From the NCBI RefSeq assembly GCF_016863135.1, contig NZ_BOOH01000043.1, positions 1 to 32,353 of the forward strand: a stretch of 32,353 bases of DNA, read 5' to 3'. The translations under genes and the position numbers were made by a program. Below the pieces are notes generated by a model. That model was not told the origin of the DNA. It was given only the letters and a program-made list of their open reading frames with translations, and searched no databases. Of the stretch, positions 1 to 9,051 are shown piece after piece (position 1 is the first letter of the stretch; each line of letters opens with the position of its first letter). The stretch comes from Planobispora longispora (lineage in GTDB: Bacteria; Actinomycetota; Actinomycetes; Streptosporangiales; Streptosporangiaceae).

Positions 1-100
1 GGATCTCTCCTGCAGCAAGAACATTAGCAGCCTTTCCGGATGGCATGAGCCATTCGCCAGTAACAAGTGGGTCTTCCCTCCCCCAGAGAGCCCCAAACGT

Positions 101-132
101 AGAACCCCGGAGTCAACGGACTCCGGGGTTCT
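101..132 (-). terminator. Intrinsic-type terminator hairpin after valS
   Basis: A perfect 14-bp inverted repeat (arms 101-114 and 119-132, loop aacg) begins 14 bases beyond the valS stop codon. Its position and stem strength fit a transcription terminator for valS. No long T tract follows on the minus strand, which is common in high-GC actinobacteria. Positions 1-100 beyond it show no gene or structure that I can support. Confidence 0.85.
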
Positions 133-145
133 GTCCAAGCGCGGT

Positions 146-2725
146 TCAGCCGGCGGCGGGCAGCGCCTCCAGCTGAGCCGTCAGCCGGGCGATGTCCTGG
201 TCGGCCTGGGCCGCGCGGGCCCGGACCTTGACCACCACGTCATCGGGCGCCTTCGCCATGAACTGCTCGTTGCCGAGCTTGGCCGCCGCCTGCGCGGCCT
301 CCTTCCGCGCCGCCGCGAGGTCCTTCTCCAGGCGCTTGCGCTCGGCGGCCACGTCGATCGCCCCCGCCGTGTCGATCTCCACGAGGACACCGCCCACGTC
401 GAGGCGGGCGGTCGCGGTGAACGATTCCGACGGCTGGTCCAGGCGGAGCAGCGAGCGGATCGCGCCCTCGTGCGAGGCGAGGGCCGTACCGGACAGGGAC
501 AGCCGGGCGGCGACGCGCTGGCCGGGCTTGAGCCCCTGGTCCGAACGGAACCGGCGGACCTCGGTGACGAGCGTCTGGACCGCGAGGACCTCCTCCTCCG
601 CGGCACGGTCGCGGAAGGACTCCTGGACCGTGGGCCACGGGGCGACGGCGACGGACTCCCCGCCCGTGACCGCCCGCCACAGCTCCTCGGTGACGAACGG
701 CACCAGCGGGTGGAGCAGCCGGAGCAGCGCGTCGAAGACGTGCCCGAGGACCAGGCGGGTGTGCTCCTGACCGGCGGCGAGCTGGATCTTGGCCAGCTCG
801 ACGTACCAGTCGCAGACCTCGTCCCACGCGAAGTGGTAGAGCAGGTCGGAGACCTTGGCGAACTCGAACTCCTCGAAGGCCTCGTCCACCGAGGCGACGA
901 CCTCCTGGAGGCGGGAGAGGATCCAGCGGTCGGCCGCGGTGAGCTCCGCCACCGGCAGCTCGCCGACCGCGGCGCCGTTCATCAGCGCGAACCGGGTGGC
1001 GTTCCAGATCTTGTTGCAGAAGTTCCGGGAACCGCCCGCCCACTCCTCGCTGATCGCGACGTCGGAGCCGGGGTTGGCTCCGCGCAGCAGCGTGAAGCGG
1101 GTGGCGTCGGCGCCGAAGCGCTCGACCCAGTCGAGCGGGTCCACGACGTTCCCGAACGACTTGGACATCTTCTTGCCGTACTGGTCGCGGACCATGCCGT
1201 GCAGCGCGACCGTCCGGAACGGCGGCTCGCCGTCCATGGCGTACAGGCCGAACATCATCATCCGGGCGACCCAGAAGAACAGGATGTCGTAGCCCGTCAC
1301 CAGGACCGAGGTGGGATAGAACTTCTCCAGCTCGGGCGTGCGATCCGGCCAGCCCAGCGTGGAGAACGGCCACAGGCCCGAGGAGAACCAGGTGTCGAGG
1401 ACGTCGGGGTCCTGGACGTAGCCCTCGGGCGCCTGCTCGTCGGGGCCCACGCAGACGACCTCGCCGTCCGGGCCGTACCAGACCGGGATCCGGTGGCCCC
1501 ACCACAGCTGCCGCGAGATGCACCAGTCGTGCATGTCGTCGACCCAGTCGAAGTAGCGCTTGGCCAGCTCCGGCGGGTGGATCTTCGTCCGGCCGTCGCG
1601 GACCGCGTCGCCGGCGGCCTTGGACAGCGGCGAGACGTTGACGAACCACTGCAGGGAGAGCCTCGGCTCGACCACCGTCTTGCAGCGCGAACAGTGGCCG
1701 ACCGAGTGCAGGTACGGACGCTTCTCGGCGACGATCCGGCCCTGCTCGCGCAGCGCCGCGACCACCGCGGGGCGGGCCTCGAAGCGGTCGAGTCCCTGGA
1801 ACGGGCCGTGCGCGGTGATCACGCCGCGCTCGTCCATGACCGTCAGCGACGGCAGGGAGTGGCGGCGGCCGATCTCGAAGTCGTTCGGGTCGTGCGCGGG
1901 GGTGACCTTGACGGCGCCGGTGCCGAAGGCCGGGTCGACGTGCTCGTCGGCGACGATGGGGATGCGCCGCCCGGTCAGCGGGAGCTCGACCTCGCGGCCG
2001 ATCAGGTGGGCGTAGCGCTCGTCGGACGGGTGGACGGCCACCGCGGTGTCGCCGAGCATGGTCTCGGCCCGGGTGGTGGCGACCACGATGGAGTCGTCGC
2101 CCTCGCCGTACCGGATCGAGACGAGCTCTCCCTCGTCCTCGCTGTGCTCGACCTCGATGTCGGACAGCGCGGTCAGGCAGCGCGGGCACCAGTTGATGAT
2201 GCGCTCGGCGCGGTAGATGAGCCCGTCGTCGAAGAGCCGCTTGAAGATGGTCTGGACGGCGCGGGAGAGCCCGGGGTCCATCGTGAAGCGCTCGCGCGAC
2301 CAGTCGACGCCGTCGCCGAGCTTCTTCATCTGGCCGAGGATCCGGCCGCCGGACTCCTCCTTCCACTGCCACACGCGCTCGACGAACGCCTCACGCCCGA
2401 GATCGTGGCGGGACAGGCCCTCCTTGGCGATCTCACGCTCGACCACGTTCTGGGTGGCGATGCCCGCGTGGTCCATGCCCGGCAGCCAGAGGGTCTCGTG
2501 GCCGCGCATCCGGGCGCGGCGGGTCAGCGCGTCCTGGATCGAGTGGTCGAGGGCGTGGCCGATGTGCAGCACGCCCGTCACGTTCGGCGGGGGCAGGACG
2601 ATGGTGTACGGCTCGCGGTCACTGCCCGGGTCCGCGGTGAAGTATCCGTTCGCTACCCAGCGCTCGTAGCTGCGGGTCTCGACGTCGGCGGGTGTGTACT
2701 GGGTGGGCAGCTCTGGCATCGTCAC
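146..2725 (-). CDS. valS: Valyl-tRNA synthetase
   Basis: This class I aminoacyl-tRNA synthetase charges tRNA-Val in the cytosol and hydrolyses misacylated Thr-tRNA in an inserted editing domain. Counting from the furthest upstream possible start (TTG at 2734), the HIGH signature is at residues 57-60 within [13 protein letters not shown], the editing domain spans roughly 200-340 ([15 protein letters not shown]), and KMSKS is at 522-526. The C-terminal 65 residues form the heptad-rich coiled coil typical of ValRS. The chosen start is GTG at 2725 (859 aa). A TAGAAT -10 box ends eight bases before it, which suggests a leaderless mRNA. ATG at 2719 is an alternative, and the TTG at 2734 would lie inside the promoter. 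The gene follows clpX on the same strand, but a terminator separates them, so it is probably its own transcript. Confidence 0.97.
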   Translation of the reverse strand: MTMPELPTQYTPADVETRSYERWVANGYFTADPGSDREPYTIVLPPPNVTGVLHIGHALDHSIQDALTRRARMRGHETLWLPGMDHAGIATQNVVEREIAKEGLSRHDLGREAFVERVWQWKEESGGRILGQMKKLGDGVDWSRERFTMDPGLSRAVQTIFKRLFDDGLIYRAERIINWCPRCLTALSDIEVEHSEDEGELVSIRYGEGDDSIVVATTRAETMLGDTAVAVHPSDERYAHLIGREVELPLTGRRIPIVADEHVDPAFGTGAVKVTPAHDPNDFEIGRRHSLPSLTVMDERGVITAHGPFQGLDRFEARPAVVAALREQGRIVAEKRPYLHSVGHCSRCKTVVEPRLSLQWFVNVSPLSKAAGDAVRDGRTKIHPPELAKRYFDWVDDMHDWCISRQLWWGHRIPVWYGPDGEVVCVGPDEQAPEGYVQDPDVLDTWFSSGLWPFSTLGWPDRTPELEKFYPTSVLVTGYDILFFWVARMMMFGLYAMDGEPPFRTVALHGMVRDQYGKKMSKSFGNVVDPLDWVERFGADATRFTLLRGANPGSDVAISEEWAGGSRNFCNKIWNATRFALMNGAAVGELPVAELTAADRWILSRLQEVVASVDEAFEEFEFAKVSDLLYHFAWDEVCDWYVELAKIQLAAGQEHTRLVLGHVFDALLRLLHPLVPFVTEELWRAVTGGESVAVAPWPTVQESFRDRAAEEEVLAVQTLVTEVRRFRSDQGLKPGQRVAARLSLSGTALASHEGAIRSLLRLDQPSESFTATARLDVGGVLVEIDTAGAIDVAAERKRLEKDLAAARKEAAQAAAKLGNEQFMAKAPDDVVVKVRARAAQADQDIARLTAQLEALPAAG

Positions 2726-2733
2726 GGTGTCCA

Positions 2734-2739
2734 ATTCTA
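2734..2739 (-). promoter_or_regulatory. Putative valS -10 box giving a leaderless transcript
   Basis: Read on the minus strand, TAGAAT matches the actinobacterial -10 consensus TANNNT and ends eight bases before the GTG at 2725. That spacing would place the transcription start at the start codon itself. No Shine-Dalgarno sequence precedes any candidate start. No convincing -35 element is visible. This is inferred from pattern and spacing only. Confidence 0.45.
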
Positions 2740-2787
2740 GGGACGTCTGTAGAGGGCGATCGAACGGTTACGGGTCACCGTACGGCA

Positions 2788-2818
2788 GCGCCCCCGCGGA
2801 GTGTCTCCGCGGGGGCGC
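2788..2818 (-). terminator. Terminator hairpin after clpX
   Basis: Arms 2788-2800 and 2806-2818 form a perfect 13-bp GC-rich stem, extended by one further G-C pair (2801/2805) to leave a three-base loop. It lies 18 bases beyond the clpX stop codon and separates clpX from valS. Confidence 0.85.
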
Positions 2819-2836
2819 CGGTCGTACGGTGGGACC

Positions 2837-4114
2837 TTACGCTGACTTCTCGCGCGGAGTGCGCTGCTTGGCGAGCTGGTCGCGGGGTACCAGGGTCGGA
2901 TTGACGTGCTCCAGCACCGACTCCCGGGTGATGACGACGCGCGCCACGTCCTGGCGGGAGGGTACCTCGTACATCACCGACAGGAGGACCTCCTCCAGGA
3001 TGGCCCGCAGGCCGCGGGCGCCGGTGCCGCGCAGGATCGCCTGGTCGGCGACGGCCTCCAGGGCGTCGTCGGTGAACTCGAGCTCGACGTTGTCCAGCTC
3101 GAACAGGCGGCGGTACTGCTTGACGAGGGCGTTGCGCGGCTCGGTCAGGATCTGGATGAGCGCCTCGCGGTCGAGGTTGTGCACGCTCGTGATGACCGGG
3201 AGACGGCCGACGAACTCGGGGATCATGCCGAACTTCAGCAGGTCCTCGGGCATGACGTCGCCGAAGACGTCGGAGGTGTCGATGTCTTCCTTGGAGCGGA
3301 TGACGGCGTTGAAGCCGATGCCCTTCTTGCCGATCCGGGCCTCGATGATCTTTTCGAGGCCGGCGAAGGCTCCGCCGCAGATGAACAGCACGTTGGTGGT
3401 GTCGATCTGGATGAACTCCTGGTGCGGGTGCTTGCGCCCGCCCTGCGGCGGCACACTCGCCGTGGTGCCCTCCAGTATCTTCAGCAGGGCCTGCTGCACG
3501 CCCTCGCCGGAGACGTCGCGGGTGATCGACGGGTTCTCGCTCTTGCGGGCGATCTTGTCGACCTCGTCGATGTAGATGATGCCGGTCTCGGCCTTCTTGA
3601 CGTCGTAGTCGGCGGCCTGGATCAGCTTGAGCAGGATGTTCTCGACATCCTCGCCCACGTAGCCCGCCTCCGTCAGCGCGGTCGCGTCGGCGATGGCGAA
3701 CGGCACGTTCAGCATCTTCGCCAACGTCTGGGCGAGCAGTGTCTTGCCGGAACCGGTCGGGCCCAGGAGCAGGATGTTCGACTTGGCCAACTCCAGGCCG
3801 TCGTCACGCCCGCGCTCTCCGGACTGCACCCGCTTGTAGTGGTTGTAGACAGCGACCGACAGGGCCTTCTTCGCCTTGTCCTGACCGATGACGTAGGCGT
3901 CGAGGAACTCGTAGATCTCCCTCGGCTTGGGCAGGCTGTCCCACTTGAGTTCGGAGGACTCACTGAGCTCCTCCTCGATGATCTCGTTGCAGAGATCGAT
4001 GCACTCATCGCAGATGTATACGCCGGGCCCGGCGATGAGCTTCTTGACTTGCTTCTGGCTCTTCCCACAGAAAGAGCACTTCAGCAGGTCTCCCCCGTCG
4101 CCGATGCGTGCCAC
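2837..4114 (-). CDS. clpX: ATP-dependent Clp protease ATP-binding subunit ClpX
   Basis: ClpX is the AAA+ hexameric unfoldase that recognises tagged substrates and feeds them to ClpP. The N-terminal C4 zinc-binding domain has Cys13, 16, 35 and 38. Walker A GPTGSGKT is at 118-125, Walker B IIYIDEVD at 179-186, the pore loop GYVG at 151-154, the RKH loop at 227-229, and the ClpP-docking IGF tripeptide at 266-268. The protein is 425 aa, normal for the family. The start is GTG at 4114, preceded by AAAGGAG at suitable spacing. The frame stays open upstream, but the family N-terminus ([15 protein letters not shown]) fixes the start. It lies 193 bases downstream of clpP2 on the same strand, with a palindrome between them, so it may have a separate promoter. 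Confidence 0.98.
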   Translation of the reverse strand: MARIGDGGDLLKCSFCGKSQKQVKKLIAGPGVYICDECIDLCNEIIEEELSESSELKWDSLPKPREIYEFLDAYVIGQDKAKKALSVAVYNHYKRVQSGERGRDDGLELAKSNILLLGPTGSGKTLLAQTLAKMLNVPFAIADATALTEAGYVGEDVENILLKLIQAADYDVKKAETGIIYIDEVDKIARKSENPSITRDVSGEGVQQALLKILEGTTASVPPQGGRKHPHQEFIQIDTTNVLFICGGAFAGLEKIIEARIGKKGIGFNAVIRSKEDIDTSDVFGDVMPEDLLKFGMIPEFVGRLPVITSVHNLDREALIQILTEPRNALVKQYRRLFELDNVELEFTDDALEAVADQAILRGTGARGLRAILEEVLLSVMYEVPSRQDVARVVITRESVLEHVNPTLVPRDQLAKQRTPREKSA

Positions 4115-4262
4115 CCCAGATACTCCTTTGCGTGGGACCGCCCTGGCTGTCGCGGTCCGTTTCTTCCGACCGGCCCGATCCCGGTACGAATAGCCATCCC
4201 GCTCAGGTTTCGACGTTACCGTCTTCTGAGCCCTCAGTGAGCCCCCTGACGGCGAGTCGCAC

Positions 4263-4291
4263 CGGAAGGTGCCCAATTGGGCACCGTTCCG
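4263..4291 (-). terminator. Palindrome between clpP2 and clpX: terminator or attenuator
   Basis: The core ggtgcccaattgggcacc (4268-4285) is a perfect 18-bp palindrome. Flanking CGGAA and TTCCG extend the stem with one bulged G, for a total of 4263-4291. It begins 17 bases after the clpP2 stop. The simplest reading is a terminator or partial attenuator for clpP1-clpP2. A protein-binding operator upstream of clpX is also possible because the centre (aatt) is symmetric DNA. Confidence 0.55.
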
Positions 4292-4307
4292 ATGCAATCT
4301 ACCCCCT

Positions 4308-4952
4308 TTAGGAGGCGACGGCCTTGGCAAGCTTCTTGCGCGACGGGATGATGTCGTCGATCAGCCCGTACGCCTTGGCTTCCTCGGCGTTGAGGATCTT
4401 GTCGCGCTCGATGTCCTTGCGGACGTCCTCGGGCGCCCTGCCCGAGTGCTGCGCCACGAGCGTCTCCAGGAGCGCGCGCATGCGCAGGATCTCACGCGCC
4501 TGGATCTCGATGTCGCTCCCCTGGCCGCCGCCCTCCGTGGAGGGCTGGTGGATGAGCATGCGGGCGTTCGGCAGGGCGAACCGCTTGCCCGGCGTGCCGC
4601 CGGCCAGCAGGACCGCGGCCGCCGAGGCCGCCTGCCCGAGACAGACCGTCTGGATCTCCGGCCGGACGAACTGCATCGTGTCGTAGATCGCCGTCATGGC
4701 GGTGAACGAACCGCCCGGCGAGTTGATGTAGATGCTGATGTCGCGGTCGGGATCGAGCGACTCCAGGGTCAGCAGCTGGGCCATCACGTCGTTGGCCGAG
4801 GCGTCGTCGATCTGCACCCCGAGGAAGATGATGCGGTCCTCGAAGAGCTTGTTGTAGGGGTTCATCTCCTTGACGCCGTACGACGTGCGCTCGACGAAGG
4901 AGGGAAGGACGTAGCGGCCGTTGATGTCTCCCGGCCGGATCAACTCACTCAC
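4308..4952 (-). CDS. clpP2: ATP-dependent Clp protease proteolytic subunit ClpP2
   Basis: This is a serine peptidase of family S14. In actinobacteria ClpP2 forms a mixed ring stack with ClpP1 and is the face that docks ClpX/ClpC. The catalytic triad is visible: Ser110 in GQAASAAA, His135 in ARMLIHQPS and Asp184 in [12 protein letters not shown]. The oxyanion-strand motif NSPGGS is at about 77-82. The length is 214 aa, as usual. The start is GTG at 4952, 13 bases after the clpP1 stop, so the two are an operon and likely translated together. The ribosome-binding site is weak (AAGGGGCACACAAG before the start), which fits coupling to clpP1. Confidence 0.97.
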   Translation of the reverse strand: MSELIRPGDINGRYVLPSFVERTSYGVKEMNPYNKLFEDRIIFLGVQIDDASANDVMAQLLTLESLDPDRDISIYINSPGGSFTAMTAIYDTMQFVRPEIQTVCLGQAASAAAVLLAGGTPGKRFALPNARMLIHQPSTEGGGQGSDIEIQAREILRMRALLETLVAQHSGRAPEDVRKDIERDKILNAEEAKAYGLIDDIIPSRKKLAKAVAS

Positions 4953-4965
4953 CTTGTGTGCCCCT

Positions 4966-5610
4966 TCAGGAGACGGCGCCCTCGGAGGGCACCTGGCGGG
5001 CGCTCCGGACGACGTGGTCGATGAATCCGTAGTCTCGGGCCTCTTCCGCCGTGAACCAGCGGTCGCGGTCGGAGTCGGACTCGATCTGCGCCAGGTCCTG
5101 GCCGGTGTGGAAGGCGATGCGCTCGGCGAGGGTCTTCTTGACGTAGAGCATCTGCTCGGCCTGGATGGCGATGTCGGCGGCGGTGCCGCCGATGCCGCCG
5201 GACGGCTGGTGCATCATGATGCGGGCGTGCGGCAGGGCGTAACGCTTGCCGCGCGCGCCGGCGCACAGAAGGAACTGCCCCATGGAGGCGGCCAGGCCCA
5301 TCGCGACCGTGCACACGTTGTTCGGCACGTATTCCATCATGTCGTAGATCGCCATTCCGGCGGTCACCGATCCGCCCGGCGAGTTGATGTAGAGCCAGAT
5401 GTCCCGGTCGGAGTCATCCGCGGCCAGCAGCAGCAGCTCGGCACAGATTCGGTTGGCGATCTCGTCGTTGACCTGAGTGCCCAGCACGATGATGCGCTCG
5501 CGCAGCAGCCGCTGGTAGAGCTGGTCTTCGAGCCTGAACGAGCCGTTCGGCTGGCTCATCGACTCGGGCCCGGAGCCGGTCGGCTGGTAGAAGGTCGGCG
5601 GGCTGGTCAC
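4966..5610 (-). CDS. clpP1: ATP-dependent Clp protease proteolytic subunit ClpP1
   Basis: This is the first of two S14 peptidase subunits of the ClpP1P2 complex, which degrades regulatory and damaged proteins with ClpX or ClpC. The triad is Ser109 ([10 protein letters not shown]), His134 ([11 protein letters not shown]) and Asp183 ([12 protein letters not shown]). It is 214 aa with a GTG start at 5610 and a modest GGAAGG-type ribosome site. ATG at residue 18 is a possible shorter start, and actinobacterial ClpP1 is often N-terminally processed in this region. A ClgR-type operator lies about 90 bases upstream, so heat or proteotoxic-stress induction through ClgR is likely. Confidence 0.97.
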   Translation of the reverse strand: MTSPPTFYQPTGSGPESMSQPNGSFRLEDQLYQRLLRERIIVLGTQVNDEIANRICAELLLLAADDSDRDIWLYINSPGGSVTAGMAIYDMMEYVPNNVCTVAMGLAASMGQFLLCAGARGKRYALPHARIMMHQPSGGIGGTAADIAIQAEQMLYVKKTLAERIAFHTGQDLAQIESDSDRDRWFTAEEARDYGFIDHVVRSARQVPSEGAVS

Positions 5611-5699
5611 AGCGTCACCTTCCGATGCGTCGTAATCGATTTGGCTTTGCTTGTGACCTTAACGCGCCCCGTCGGCCGGACATGCCCCGTCCACGTGCT

Positions 5700-5713
5700 G
5701 TTCGCCGACAGCG
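5700..5713. promoter_or_regulatory. ClgR operator upstream of clpP1
   Basis: The bases GTTCGC-cgaca-GCG match the Streptomyces ClgR consensus GTTCGC-N5-GCG exactly. The core CGC-cgaca-GCG also fits the CGCYNANRGCG core known from corynebacteria. The site lies 90 bases upstream of the clpP1 start, in the intergenic region after tig. ClgR activates clpP1P2 in studied actinobacteria. That role here is inferred; no clgR gene is in this window. Confidence 0.7.
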
Positions 5714-5741
5714 CATGATGGGAGTCCCCTCTGCGCAGACG

Positions 5742-5780
5742 ACGACACCCCCGCCGTGGGAACACGGGCGGGGGTGTCGT
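5742..5780 (-). terminator. Terminator hairpin after tig
   Basis: Arms 5742-5755 and 5767-5780 form a perfect 14-bp stem rich in G-C, with an 11-base apical loop that can itself add a short GTG/CAC helix. It begins 48 bases beyond the tig stop and lies upstream of clpP1, so tig and clpP1P2 are probably separate transcripts. Confidence 0.8.
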
Positions 5781-5828
5781 GGGCGTCGAGGCCGGGCCTG
5801 CCGAGGGCTCCCCGGCGGCCCTGAGGGC

Positions 5829-7199
5829 CTACTCGGCGGCGTTCTCCTCGGCGGGCTCCTCCGTGGCGGCCTCGCCGTTGATCTCGGTGTAGATGGCCTT
5901 GAGGTCCACCTCGTTGCCCGCCTCGTCGACGACCTTGGCGGCGTCTCCGACGACGCTCTTGGCCTTGTCACGGACGATCTCGACCATGGCCAGGGTGAGC
6001 TGGTCGTTATCGGCCAGGTGCTGGGCCAGGACGTTCGGGGCGACGTTCATCTGCATGGCGCGGCGCACCACGAAGTTGGTCAGCTCCTGCTCGCTGACGC
6101 CGAGCTCCTCGGCCTTGACGATCTTGTCGAGGACGAAGCCGGTCTTGAGGGCCTTGGCCGAGTTCTTCTCGATCTCGGCGTTCCGCTCCTCCTCGGTGGT
6201 CTGGTAGAGGCGGAAGTACGCCTCCTTGCTCAGGCCGCTCTCGGCGATCTGGTGCTCGAGGTTGTGCTTGCGGTTGTCGATCTCCGCCTTGAGCGCGCTC
6301 TCCGGGAGCGGGATGTCGATCTGGTCGAGGAGGGCGTCGAGAGCGTTCTCCCGAGCCTTGACGACCTGCTCGACGAGCTTGTTGCGGCGGGCCTGCTCGC
6401 GGATGCTGTCCTTGAGCTCGTCAAGGGTGTCGAACTCGCTCGCCAGCTGGGCGAACTCGTCGTCCAGCTCGGGGAGGACCTTCTCCTTGACGTTCTTGAT
6501 GGTGATGGTCACCACGGCCTCCTCGCCGGCGTTCTCGCCGCCGACCAGGTTGGTGGTGAACTCCTTGACGTCGCCGGCGGCCATGCCCTCCAGCGCGTCG
6601 TCCAGGCCCTGCAGGACCGAGCCGGCGCCGACCTCGTAGGAGACGTCGTTGGCCTGCTGCTCCTCGATGTTCACGCCGTCGATCGCGGCGGCGAGGTCCA
6701 TCACCACGAAGTCGCCCCCGGTGGCGGGACGCTCGACGCCGGTCAGCGTCGCGAAGCGCTGGCGCAGCCCCTCGAGCTGGGTGTTGACGTCCTCGTCGGT
6801 CACCTCGGAGACCGGAACGGTGATCTCGATGCCCTGGTAGTCCGGGACCTCGAAGTTCGGGCGGATGTCGACCTCGGCGGTGAACTCGACCTGCTCGCCG
6901 TCCTCGATCTTGGTGACCTCGATCTCCGGCTGGCTGACCGGGAAGATGTCACTCTCGTCGACGGCCTGGCCGTACAGCTTCGGCACCGCGTCGTTGAGGG
7001 TCTCCTCCAGCACCACCGCGCGGCCGAAGCGCTGCTCGATGATGCGGGCCGGAACCTTGCCGGGGCGGAAACCGGGGACGCGCACCTGCTGAGCGACCTT
7101 CTTGTATGCCGCCTGCATGCTCTCGCCGAGCTCCTCGAACGGCACCTCGACAGTGAGCTTGACCCGGGTCGGGCTGAGCTCCTCGACAGCGGTCTTCAC
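5829..7199 (-). CDS. tig: Trigger factor, ribosome-associated chaperone
   Basis: Trigger factor binds ribosomal protein uL23 at the exit tunnel and shields nascent chains. The N-terminal ribosome-binding domain (about 1-115) carries the signature GFRPGKVP at 43-50. An FKBP-type peptidyl-prolyl isomerase domain follows (about 150-240), and then the long helical substrate-cradle domain. The tail is acidic (EEPAEENAAE), typical for actinobacterial homologues. The length is 456 aa. The start is GTG at 7199, with AAGGAGA seven bases upstream and the family N-terminus KTAVEELSPTRVKL. A TAGACT -10-like hexamer on the minus strand at 7368-7373 could belong to its promoter, without a clear -35. The order tig-clpP1-clpP2-clpX is conserved in many bacteria. 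Confidence 0.97.
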   Translation of the reverse strand: MKTAVEELSPTRVKLTVEVPFEELGESMQAAYKKVAQQVRVPGFRPGKVPARIIEQRFGRAVVLEETLNDAVPKLYGQAVDESDIFPVSQPEIEVTKIEDGEQVEFTAEVDIRPNFEVPDYQGIEITVPVSEVTDEDVNTQLEGLRQRFATLTGVERPATGGDFVVMDLAAAIDGVNIEEQQANDVSYEVGAGSVLQGLDDALEGMAAGDVKEFTTNLVGGENAGEEAVVTITIKNVKEKVLPELDDEFAQLASEFDTLDELKDSIREQARRNKLVEQVVKARENALDALLDQIDIPLPESALKAEIDNRKHNLEHQIAESGLSKEAYFRLYQTTEEERNAEIEKNSAKALKTGFVLDKIVKAEELGVSEQELTNFVVRRAMQMNVAPNVLAQHLADNDQLTLAMVEIVRDKAKSVVGDAAKVVDEAGNEVDLKAIYTEINGEAATEEPAEENAAE

Positions 7200-7407
7200 G
7201 GGGTGGTCTCCTTGATCAAGCTTCGAGTGATCGCGGGCGCGCCAATTCGTACGGCTACCGCGGCAAGCTCGCGCGCCGCGCCCACATGAGCGGCACCGGT
7301 CACAACCATGAGGCATGCACACGATCAGGGCATGCTTCGCCGTGGCGGGTGTCCAGCGCCGCAGGCCAGTCTAGGGCAGACCCGCACCGCGCAGCGACCG
7401 GCGCCGT

Positions 7408-8280
7408 TCAGTTCTCCTTGATTATGCGTTTAAGGATGTCGACCGTTTCATCCGGTGTGGTGCTCACCGCGCACAGCCGTTCCATGACCTCGCTGTATCG
7501 GTCCACGTCCTCGCGCTTGTCCAGGTAGAGCGCGCTGGCGAGCTGTTCCACGTAGACCACGTCGGGCAGTTCCCTGTCCTGGAAGCGCAGGACGCTGAAG
7601 GCGCCGCCCTCCGCGCTGTGCCCGCCGAAACTGAACGGCATGACCTGAATCGTGATGTTGGGCTGGCGCATGAGATCCATCAGGTGCTCCAGCTGCGCCC
7701 GCATCACGTCCGCGCCGCCGATGGGGCGCCGCAGCGCCGCCTCGTCGATGACCGCCCAGAAGAACGGCCCGCCGGGGCGGTCCAGGATGCGCTGGCGTTC
7801 GAGGCGCAGGTCCACCCGGCGCGCGATCTCCTCGGGCGCGACCCCGGCGCTCCCCGCGGTGATGACGGCCCGGGCGTACTCCTTCGTCTGGAGCAGGCCG
7901 GGCACGAACTGCACCTCGTAGGTGCGGATCCGCGCCGCCGCCTCCTCCAGGCCGACATAGGTCTGGAACCAGTTGGGAAGCAGGTCGTTGAAGCGATGCC
8001 ACCAGCCGGGCTCGTTCGCTCTGGTAAGGAGGTCCATCACGGCTGCCCGCGCCCCCTCGTCCTCTACTCCGTACAGGGTGAGCAGGTCCGCGACGTCGCG
8101 TTCCCTCAGGCCGACCCGCCCCAGCTCCATCCTGCTGATCTTGGATTCGGAGCAGCGGATCCGGTGGCCGGCCTCTTCGCGCGTGAGCCCGCCGGCCTCG
8201 CGCAACCGGCGCAGTTGGGAGCCCAGGAGGATACGCAGAGCGGTGGGACCGGACCCCGGCCCCTGGTGGATCTGCGTCAC
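7408..8280 (-). CDS. XRE-family regulator with DUF5753 domain
   Basis: This is a putative DNA-binding regulator of the large actinomycete HTH_31/DUF5753 family. An XRE helix-turn-helix spans about residues 16-72 (LGSQLRRLREAGGLTREEAG, then SESKISRMELGR). The DUF5753 domain covers about 100-280 and includes the hallmark VPGLLQTKEYARAVI. The length is 290 aa. The start is GTG at 8280, because GGGAGGCGAA precedes it directly; longer in-frame starts have no ribosome site. It is divergent from a HATPase gene at 8525, the usual arrangement for this family, and the pair may work together as an XRE/anti-sigma-like module. The ligand and target sites are unknown. The intergenic region has repeated TGCA motifs that could be its operator. 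Confidence 0.9.
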   Translation of the reverse strand: MTQIHQGPGSGPTALRILLGSQLRRLREAGGLTREEAGHRIRCSESKISRMELGRVGLRERDVADLLTLYGVEDEGARAAVMDLLTRANEPGWWHRFNDLLPNWFQTYVGLEEAAARIRTYEVQFVPGLLQTKEYARAVITAGSAGVAPEEIARRVDLRLERQRILDRPGGPFFWAVIDEAALRRPIGGADVMRAQLEHLMDLMRQPNITIQVMPFSFGGHSAEGGAFSVLRFQDRELPDVVYVEQLASALYLDKREDVDRYSEVMERLCAVSTTPDETVDILKRIIKEN

Positions 8281-8395
8281 TTCGCCTCCCTGTTCACTTG
8301 GGCCAGCGCACACAGTGTCACCACTTCCGGCCGCCATGACAAGGTCCCCACCATAGGGGTGGATTCGTAGCTTTTCCACCACAACCGCTCATGCG

Positions 8396-8487
8396 GCTGC
8401 ACAATGCAGCTGCACGTGCATTTGGGTCTTGCAGCGGACGTTCCCGTGACCCATGATGGCCTAGTGCATATTGGGCTTATGGTGCAC
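8396..8487. promoter_or_regulatory. TGCA-repeat region in the divergent promoter
   Basis: Six TGCA tetramers occur in 92 bases: 8398-8401, 8405-8408, 8411-8414, 8417-8420, 8465-8468 and 8483-8486. The first four sit at 6-7 base spacing and make overlapping perfect palindromes tgcagctgca (8405-8414) and tgcacgtgca (8411-8420). gctgca-caa-tgcagc (8396-8410) is a third inverted repeat. The last site is the palindrome gtgcac (8482-8487), about 40 bases before the HATPase start. This looks like a multi-site operator for a dimeric regulator, possibly the divergent XRE-DUF5753 protein. No binding has been shown. Confidence 0.45.
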
Positions 8488-8524
8488 AAGCTCTGAAAAC
8501 TCTCAACCATCACGGAGACTCACC

Positions 8525-9034
8525 ATGACAGCGGGAGGTACCGGCAGGATGGTGGAGGAGCCCCAATCGGCTGCCGACTACCTGCAGGCGACCCGCGAGA
8601 TCGGCTTCGACGCGCTCCTGGTGGCCGACCGCTCCGACACCACCGCGTGTCCTCTCCCGCGGCAGGCCGACTCCGTCAAGACCGCCAGGGACGTGACTCG
8701 TTCGACCCTCAGCGAATGGGGCCTGTCCGAGCTCAGCGACGACGCCGCGCTGGTGGTCTCCGAACTGGTGACCAACGCGGTCCGTTACGCGCTCTGCCCG
8801 CCCGCCAGGCCCGCGGCCAATCCCATCACCCTGCTGCTGCTGCGCCTCACCTCCCACGTGCTCCTGGCCGTCGCCGACCCCAGCGACGAGGCCCCCGTCC
8901 CCAAGGAGCCGGATTTCATCTCCGAGAACGGGCGCGGTCTCTACATCGTCGAGACCTACAGCCACTGCTGGGGCTGGGACCACCTCAACCGCGGCGGCAA
9001 GGCCGTCTGGGCTCTGTTCAGCGGAACCCGCTGA
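8525..9034 (+). CDS. RsbW-like HATPase (ATP-binding) protein
   Basis: This is a single-domain GHKL-fold protein of the HATPase_c_2 type, related to anti-sigma factor kinases such as RsbW and SpoIIAB. The N-box is at about 72-89 (DDAALVVSELVTNAVRYA, with Glu80 and Asn84). The G1 region is reduced to ADPSDEAP at about 117-124. The G2 box is GRGLYIVE at about 136-143. The start is ATG at 8525 with GGAGA upstream, giving 169 aa; a longer TTG start at 8471 lacks a ribosome site. It is divergently paired with an XRE-DUF5753 regulator and lies 17 bases upstream of a PLP-enzyme gene, which may be co-transcribed. Partners are not visible: no sigma or anti-anti-sigma gene is in this window. Confidence 0.9.
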   Translation: MTAGGTGRMVEEPQSAADYLQATREIGFDALLVADRSDTTACPLPRQADSVKTARDVTRSTLSEWGLSELSDDAALVVSELVTNAVRYALCPPARPAANPITLLLLRLTSHVLLAVADPSDEAPVPKEPDFISENGRGLYIVETYSHCWGWDHLNRGGKAVWALFSGTR

Positions 9035-9051
9035 CTCAAGCCCGGCCCGCC

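Noticed and set aside
470-2740. Long open frame on the plus strand opposite valS (756 codons)
   Set aside because: It is the complement of a clear valS gene in high-GC DNA, where antisense frames stay open by chance; no protein family is recognisable.
5625-7289. Plus-strand open frame of 554 codons opposite tig
   Set aside because: The sequence is repetitive Leu/Asp/Gly/Val composition produced by antisense of the trigger factor codons.
8647-9051. Upstream extension of the SHMT-like frame
   Set aside because: It runs through the HATPase gene out of frame and lacks a family match; the conserved enzyme begins near 9052.
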